Assembly: GCA_900404475.1 (NCBI GenBank) | Contig: OUQQ01000006.1 | Location: 109,792 to 173,791 of the forward strand | Direction of reading: 5' to 3' | Length of the DNA stretch: 64,000 nucleotides | DNA from: Spongospora subterranea | Taxonomy: Eukaryota; Endomyxa; Phytomyxea; Plasmodiophorida; Plasmodiophoridae | Shown: piece after piece, positions 59,360-64,000 of the stretch | Position numbering within the stretch: position 1 is the stretch's first letter | Layout: every line of letters starts with the position of its first letter | Position numbers and translations under genes: made by a program | The notes under the pieces: model-generated | Told to the model about the DNA's origin: nothing | Databases searched by the model: none | What the model saw: only the letters and a program-made list of their open reading frames with translations

Positions 59360-61859
59360 CTATATCAGTTGTTTATTTGGCATGATGTTTGAAAGAATTG
59401 ATTCTTCAAGGCCTTCAAGGCTGTCAAATAACACTGCATGTTCTTCATAACTCTGCAGTAGTTGCAGTAACCGCTGAGCCCCATTGGCCAATTCTACCAG
59501 ATGGTCTATTGTAGAATCAAATAGCTCAACTTCTATCGTAAAGATCGCATGTGATTGAAACCATGCAACAATACGCGGCGTCTCTTCTTCTCGTTGCTTC
59601 TCTTGCTCAATATGAATTGAAGCGATTGCCGCAGACAATTCAGTGAGTGACTCATAGTTCTTTCCGTCGTCGGCGATGACTATACCCAGAATACGCTTGA
59701 TCGTGCCATGTGTGTGGGTCGCGTTCATTAACCGCTCTATCGTAGCAATATCCATTTTCTGGGCGTCACTAGCATGACGGAAAATAGCGCTGACGTTCTG
59801 CTGAATCAAGTCGATAATCTCTTGCTTAGCAGCCATCAGAGAAGGGTCTTTTTGCAAAGAAATGAGTTCTGCGAAGGTCAACAGGTCACGTCCCTGGGCG
59901 TTCAGAAGACCAATGTTGCAGATGATGGAGGACAGAGATGGGTTTTCTTGAATCAAGGCGCTGATGTCGCTGATCTTGATACTGATGTTGCTATCAACAG
60001 AGGAGAATAGCCGGATAGATGGGTTAGATAATGCAGTCATGATAGCTTTCGCCTTATATTGTAGTGCCTGCTGCGCTGGTAGCCCGTTCAGCTTTTGTTC
60101 TTCATCGTCATCTTCCACGCTGGAGAATCGAGCCAATGGGCTTCCTTGCCCCATACACAGTATGCTTGGATCACGGCCTGTTCCTCGTTTGAACACTGCG
60201 ATCATCATCGATTCCAAATCGCTAAACGTCTGTTGATCAGCGGCGAGCGATTCCAATGTGGCGATGATATCGTCCGCCGTCATGCCATTGCACAGAAGCT
60301 GAAAAACAGGATTTGGCCTAAGATCAAGAAACCCAGAAAACAACTGCAGATTTGGCAAACGAAGCGCCAAAAATACAGCTTGACATTCTGCTTGGAGTTT
60401 CACCTGCCGGGCTTTTGAACGACTTCGTTGTCTGGCACTGATAACGGCCATCAGCTCATCAAACCCATTGCATGGTTTGCCAGTATGGACCAGGTCGATT
60501 TCTTCGCGAAGGCGGTCGATGATTTCAGATCCGCACGTTGTCCCTGTTACTAATTGTGATATCTGATAGGGATCCAGAGTAGTTGCTGGGTTGGCGAACA
60601 GCAATGCCGCTCCCTGTCGCAGGAACTCTCGGCACTCATCTTCCAATGCATCCCAGTTGTTGCGAAGCTGTTGAACACTCACGACCAACGCCTGCATATT
60701 GGGGAAGTTTCGCTTGTTCCTATCCAGCTCTAAAAGGGTCGTCAACGATCCTGTTAGGGTGCGGCCACCACGTAGGATCTGATCAATCATATCTGTGAAA
60801 ACTTCAACGCGACCATGAGCCCGGGCCTCGCTGAATAGACTCGATTCCTCAATGAACTTCATCACCGCTTGACGATCTTCTGGCCTCGGAATGCAATACC
60901 GGAAGTCAATCTCGCGCTTTGCGGGCGTGCCCACGTTGGGTGAGTCGTCATTTACCATCTCAAGGAACGACTGCGGAATCCAACCGAAATCGTCCCCGTT
61001 CTTGATCAAGCACCAACCATCATCGTTCACTTCGTACTAAAAAACAGAAGGTTCATTGCTGCATCGAACCACAATCGTGCAGTATTACCGCTGACACAAC
61101 ATCTCCTTTGAAGGCATGTAATTCTGCAACTCCCTGCTTCACAAAATCCTGGATAATTCTGGCTTTAAACAGGGCGAAGTCGTTGTCGTTGGAGAAAGGA
61201 TCTGGTTCGGCCGTGGTCTCAGCAATTTTTGAAGGACTTTGAGCACCCGCTTTGACCAGGACGGCGTCTGAGACACTGTTTTTTTCCACTTCTTCACAAA
61301 TGCTCAGGTTCTCGTTGGACGAGAATTGGAGATCAAGCTCCTCCGCTTTCATTCCATTGGTATCTGCCGTTACGAAGGCGTCGTCAATGACGATTGATTC
61401 GACTGCCTCTAATCTTGTGTCGGCCTTCACTGCGATAAAAGCATTGCTGAAAGTAGAACACAACAGCTGGGAATGGTTTTTCTGTGCGGAATAGTCGACC
61501 ACGTTTCCACGAGCAGCAACGTCCCCGTTGTTCGCGGCGCCAACGAACAGGGAATGGGATAGATTCTCTGACCCTTTCAATAACGATTGATGCGAGGCGA
61601 CAGTCGTTCCTCTAGATGCTTCGGTGGACTTCATCCCTTGAAGACTCGAAAACGATGGCGCCGTCGACGAATGAATAGCATTCAAGAACGCTTGCTTTCT
61701 CTGCTTAACTAATATCGATGTCGGGGCGGCATTGTCAGGCCGGCGACTATCTAATTTGAGAGCACCGAACTTGGTTGAACCGTATCCACGACAGATGAGA
61801 TTTTCAAAAAATATTTGCAATGCCTGAACACGCCCTGGAGCAACTTCAACCGACGACAT
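59360..61859 (-). CDS. SH3-domain protein with repeated helical units
   Basis: Two exons (61859-61089, 61036-59360) give 815 residues. The N-terminus (about 230 residues) is polar. One SH3 domain spans the intron: ARIIQDFVKQGVAELHAFKG before it and YEVNDDGWCLIKNGDDFGWI, then PQSFLE, after it. About 540 residues of pure helix follow. They appear to be five or six related units of about 70-85 residues: each has a start like FLALRLPNLQLFSGF, MTALSNPSIRLFSS or REFLRQGAALLFAN, a helix with IxxLxxG, and a TFSDLESMMIAV/FAELISL-type end. I do not know this repeat. Start: the ATG at 61859 is preferred; the frame is open to 61931 without another clear start. Confidence 0.65.
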
Positions 61860-61957
61860 GATTCTCACGAAAACAAAGGCGCGTGTCCTTATATCAATAA
61901 TCACTCGTACAACAAATGTACCGACAATCATGGGTTTAATCGATATTTATTTATACC

Positions 61958-62802
61958 CTAGCGTTTGTTCACTCGTCGCGGACGCGATATGGAACGGGTA
62001 GGCGAACATGGTATGGGGTCTCGGGTTGGGAAAATGGATTGAGGGTTCGACGGTCGGCTGATACCGTCCAGTAGAGACATAAACGAGGTGATTCCACCAG
62101 CGCTAGCCAGACTATTATTGGAGCCGGACAGGTTATCCACCGGTAATCCTTCGTGCAATCGTTGTTCGCGTGTCTGGAATGTGGTGATGTGTTGTTGGAA
62201 CGTCCTTCCACAGGCACAAGGATAACTATGGCCAGATTTTAGCGATTGTGTTCTCTGAAGTGGGACGGTACGATGCAGTATGACCTCGATTTGAAATGGC
62301 TACATGGGCACAGTGCTCTCTGGCACTTTTGGTGACCACTCGAGTGCTCAGTATAGGAATGTTTGCAATGGCATTTGAGGTCCTGCGTTCCCCGAATCGG
62401 AATATACACAAACGCCGCACATCGACATGTCGAAAGGCGGCAGGGAGGGCCCGATGTGGCGTCGTCGAAATGACGATGATCTTTGAACCGATGGCTACAG
62501 AAGCCTATGCATAGGGAAAATCAACAGCTATACTTACATAAATCGCCAGAACAGTAGGTCGGTGAAATACATCGAGATTCGGGTCCAATTAAACGACATT
62601 CAAACGATGGGTCGTCTAATGGCCTCCAAGACGTATATAATCGGACAGATTTCGCTGTTTGCTCTTTAAAATCGTCGTATTCTGCCTGTGTGAATAGTTT
62701 TCCATTATCCGCACCACCCACGACTGTTCGATACTCGAAGTAGGCATCGACGTGCGATGCAGCCGAGGCGCTTAGGGATATTTTACTGGTCGATGAATCC
62801 AT
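61958..62802 (-). CDS. FAM221: FAM221-family Cys/His-rich protein
   Basis: Three exons (62802-62538, 62504-62285, 62225-61958) give 250 residues with intact GT-AG introns. The N-terminal part has VDAYFEYRTVVGGADNGKLF. The centre carries repeated Cys/His modules: FCSHRFKDH, CRLSTCRCAAFVYIP, CHCKHSYTEHS, CQRALCPCSHF and YPCACGRTFQQH. TFQTREQRLHEG comes next, and the tail is Ser/Pro/Arg-rich. The order and spacing match FAM221A/B (the CFCGH..CKCSH..FVSxxxCxCG series). The family is widespread in flagellated eukaryotes, though its biochemical role is unknown; the modules probably bind zinc. Loss of any exon would break the Cys pattern, which supports the splice sites. Confidence 0.83.
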
Positions 62803-63025
62803 ACAGATAGATGGTAAAACAGAGTGAGGTCAAGTGACATGGCGATGTGACGAGCGAGAAATCGCCAGGGTGTCGTCATATATCGAATCAAGATTGAACA
62901 TGGATTAGTGGGGAAATTATCGCTCAATATCTTGTGAAGAAAACATCTGACAGTTATGTTATTGAAAGTTGGACGCGCTAGCTGGCTGATAAACGAGGCC
63001 ATTGCCTGTCCACGCGATCGCTGCA

Positions 63026-63397
63026 CTACCAGCGTAACGCGTCGTGAACTAATTGCTGTAGGGATGTGGCGACCCGCACTGTGAGGAGAAAGTCTTCGAT
63101 TGGTTCCTTGATTCTGCCCGCTGGTATTCTGGGTTTCGACTCCATGACAGCTAGGCTGGCTTGAATTGCTACTGCCACCAATCGGCTTATAATGTTCTCC
63201 TCTTTCCTACGTGTTAACAGTTGTACACTAGAACCGAGGAATGGTAACTAGGGTGGAGGCTAACGAGGAGAACCTTAGCAGCCGATTGGCAGCAGTAGCA
63301 ATTCAAGCCAGCCAATAGCTGTCATGGAGTCGAAACCCAGAATACCAGCGGGTCGGCATCAAGGAACAGCAATTAGTTCACGACGCGTTACGCCTGG
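63026..63397. repeat. Imperfect inverted repeat with exon-like arms
   Basis: The left arm (63028-63213) and right arm (63265-63397) are inverted copies separated by about 50-60 bp. Outer ends CGTAACGCGTCGTGAACTAA and inner parts such as CTGGTATTCTGGGTTTCGAC match almost base for base. The left arm has an extra 40-50 bp. Read on the minus strand, the left arm is open for about 60 codons up to TAG at 63028-63026 (ENIISRLVAVAIQASLAVME, then SKPRIPAGRIKEPIEDFLLT), behind a CACGTAG acceptor. The right arm holds the same text on the plus strand but with an in-frame TAG. Either an inverted duplication or an amplification chimera. Confidence 0.6.
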
Positions 63398-64000
63398 CAA
63401 GACGCCGAGGGAGAACTAGCGTTTGCAGGTGCCTGGAGGCAGTCGCCGTATGATGATTGGCTGATGTACCTGGTGAACAAGCTCAATCCGAATTCTGTCG
63501 GAGGCAATAATATCGACGAATCTGGCAGTTTAGAGACATGATCAGCAATAATCACCAGCACGAGTTTTGGAGGTAATTTTAGCTCGATATCTTCTCATGC
63601 TGGAGATGATTTGGGTTTTAAGGAGGATGAACCTGGTACCAATGAGCGTCCAGAATGAGGCGATTTGGTTCAATTCACGACAGTTCACATATACATCTAT
63701 GTGCCACCATCAGCATTGCTATCCCATACTAACTTTGAGACCCGGCCAACGAGTACGTTGATGCGGATTAGCCATGACATCATGGCGCTGAGCAAACACT
63801 ATCACTGTACAACTCGACCTGTTCTTGCCCTCAAACAACCTTTCGGTTCAATTATAAAGGCAGTGCCGCCGCAATCACGGCTGACCCGAACGGAAACATC
63901 TTGCGCTCGGACCACCCATCCTATTATAACAGGATTCCCACTGTGAGCAACGTATTGCCCTTTATTTTAAGACGGAAAGAGGACTCCAATTGCTCATTTA
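63398..64000 (+). other. Coding-like but unresolved end region
   Basis: An open plus-strand frame from about 63388 reads GELAFAGAWRQSPYDDWLMY and LVNKLNPNSVGGNNIDESGS to a TGA near 63540. Beyond it the same frame continues open (SAIITSTSFGGNFSSISSHA, GDDLGFKEDEPGTNE) to about 63656. A single in-frame stop thus splits a coding-like region, which might mean an intron, an error or a pseudogene. No family recognised; the locus continues past the window edge. Confidence 0.3.

Overview
The window is nuclear DNA of a eukaryote. Its genes are split by short GT-AG introns, mostly 39-80 bp, and wherever I could rebuild a complete model the exons join in frame. TAA, TAG and TGA all act as stops, so the code looks standard. 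Genes are dense (about 35 loci in 64 kb), lie on both strands, and in one place two converging reading frames overlap. Several products belong to the cilium or flagellum: nephrocystin-1, IFT46, a FAM221-type Cys/His-rich protein and an INPP5E-like inositol 5-phosphatase. The rest are ordinary eukaryotic housekeeping genes. A small flagellated (zoosporic) unicellular eukaryote, possibly an opisthokont related to early fungi, fits best. The lineage is inference; nothing here proves it.

Layout. 1-6.6 kb: 3' part of NPHP1, a SurE-like nucleotidase, an OTU deubiquitinase with two Tudor-knot domains, and ribosomal protein uS10. 8.3-10 kb: tRNA-Ser(AGA) and COQ6. 10.3-19 kb: SEC12/PREB-like Sar1 exchange factor, NOT4 ubiquitin ligase, exosome subunit MTR3 and splicing factor CWF19. 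19.4-24 kb: a frame-broken class 3 lipase, IFT46 and a coiled-coil protein. 25-36 kb: an F-box/LRR-like protein, box C/D snoRNP factor BCD1, a large unrecognised helical protein, a small membrane protein, an alpha/beta-hydrolase lipase and a coiled-coil protein. 36-47.7 kb: inositol 5-phosphatase, C2H2 zinc finger, PhoD-like phosphatase, TRMT13, an 86-residue ORF and WDR7/rabconnectin-3 beta. 48-64 kb: PIGV, a gap, a doubled DH-PH-FYVE protein, MOCS2A, mannose-6-phosphate isomerase, a GT2/chitin-synthase-like membrane protein, an SH3 protein with helical repeats, FAM221 and an inverted repeat.

The genes are not operonic. They share broad themes: cilium, ER and membrane traffic (SEC12, WDR7, PIGV, DH-PH-FYVE), RNA metabolism (NOT4, MTR3, CWF19, BCD1, TRMT13, uS10) and cofactor or sugar synthesis (COQ6, MOCS2A, MPI).

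Assembly quality matters here. Three single-N joins are each flanked by near-identical direct duplications (around 2207, 5530 and 19548). These are best read as unmerged overlapping contig ends or alleles. They duplicate parts of the SurE, OTU and lipase loci, and gene models must skip one copy. A 101-N gap between C-runs lies at 50.1 kb. Domain and family calls were made by eye from the translated sequence; no database search was run.
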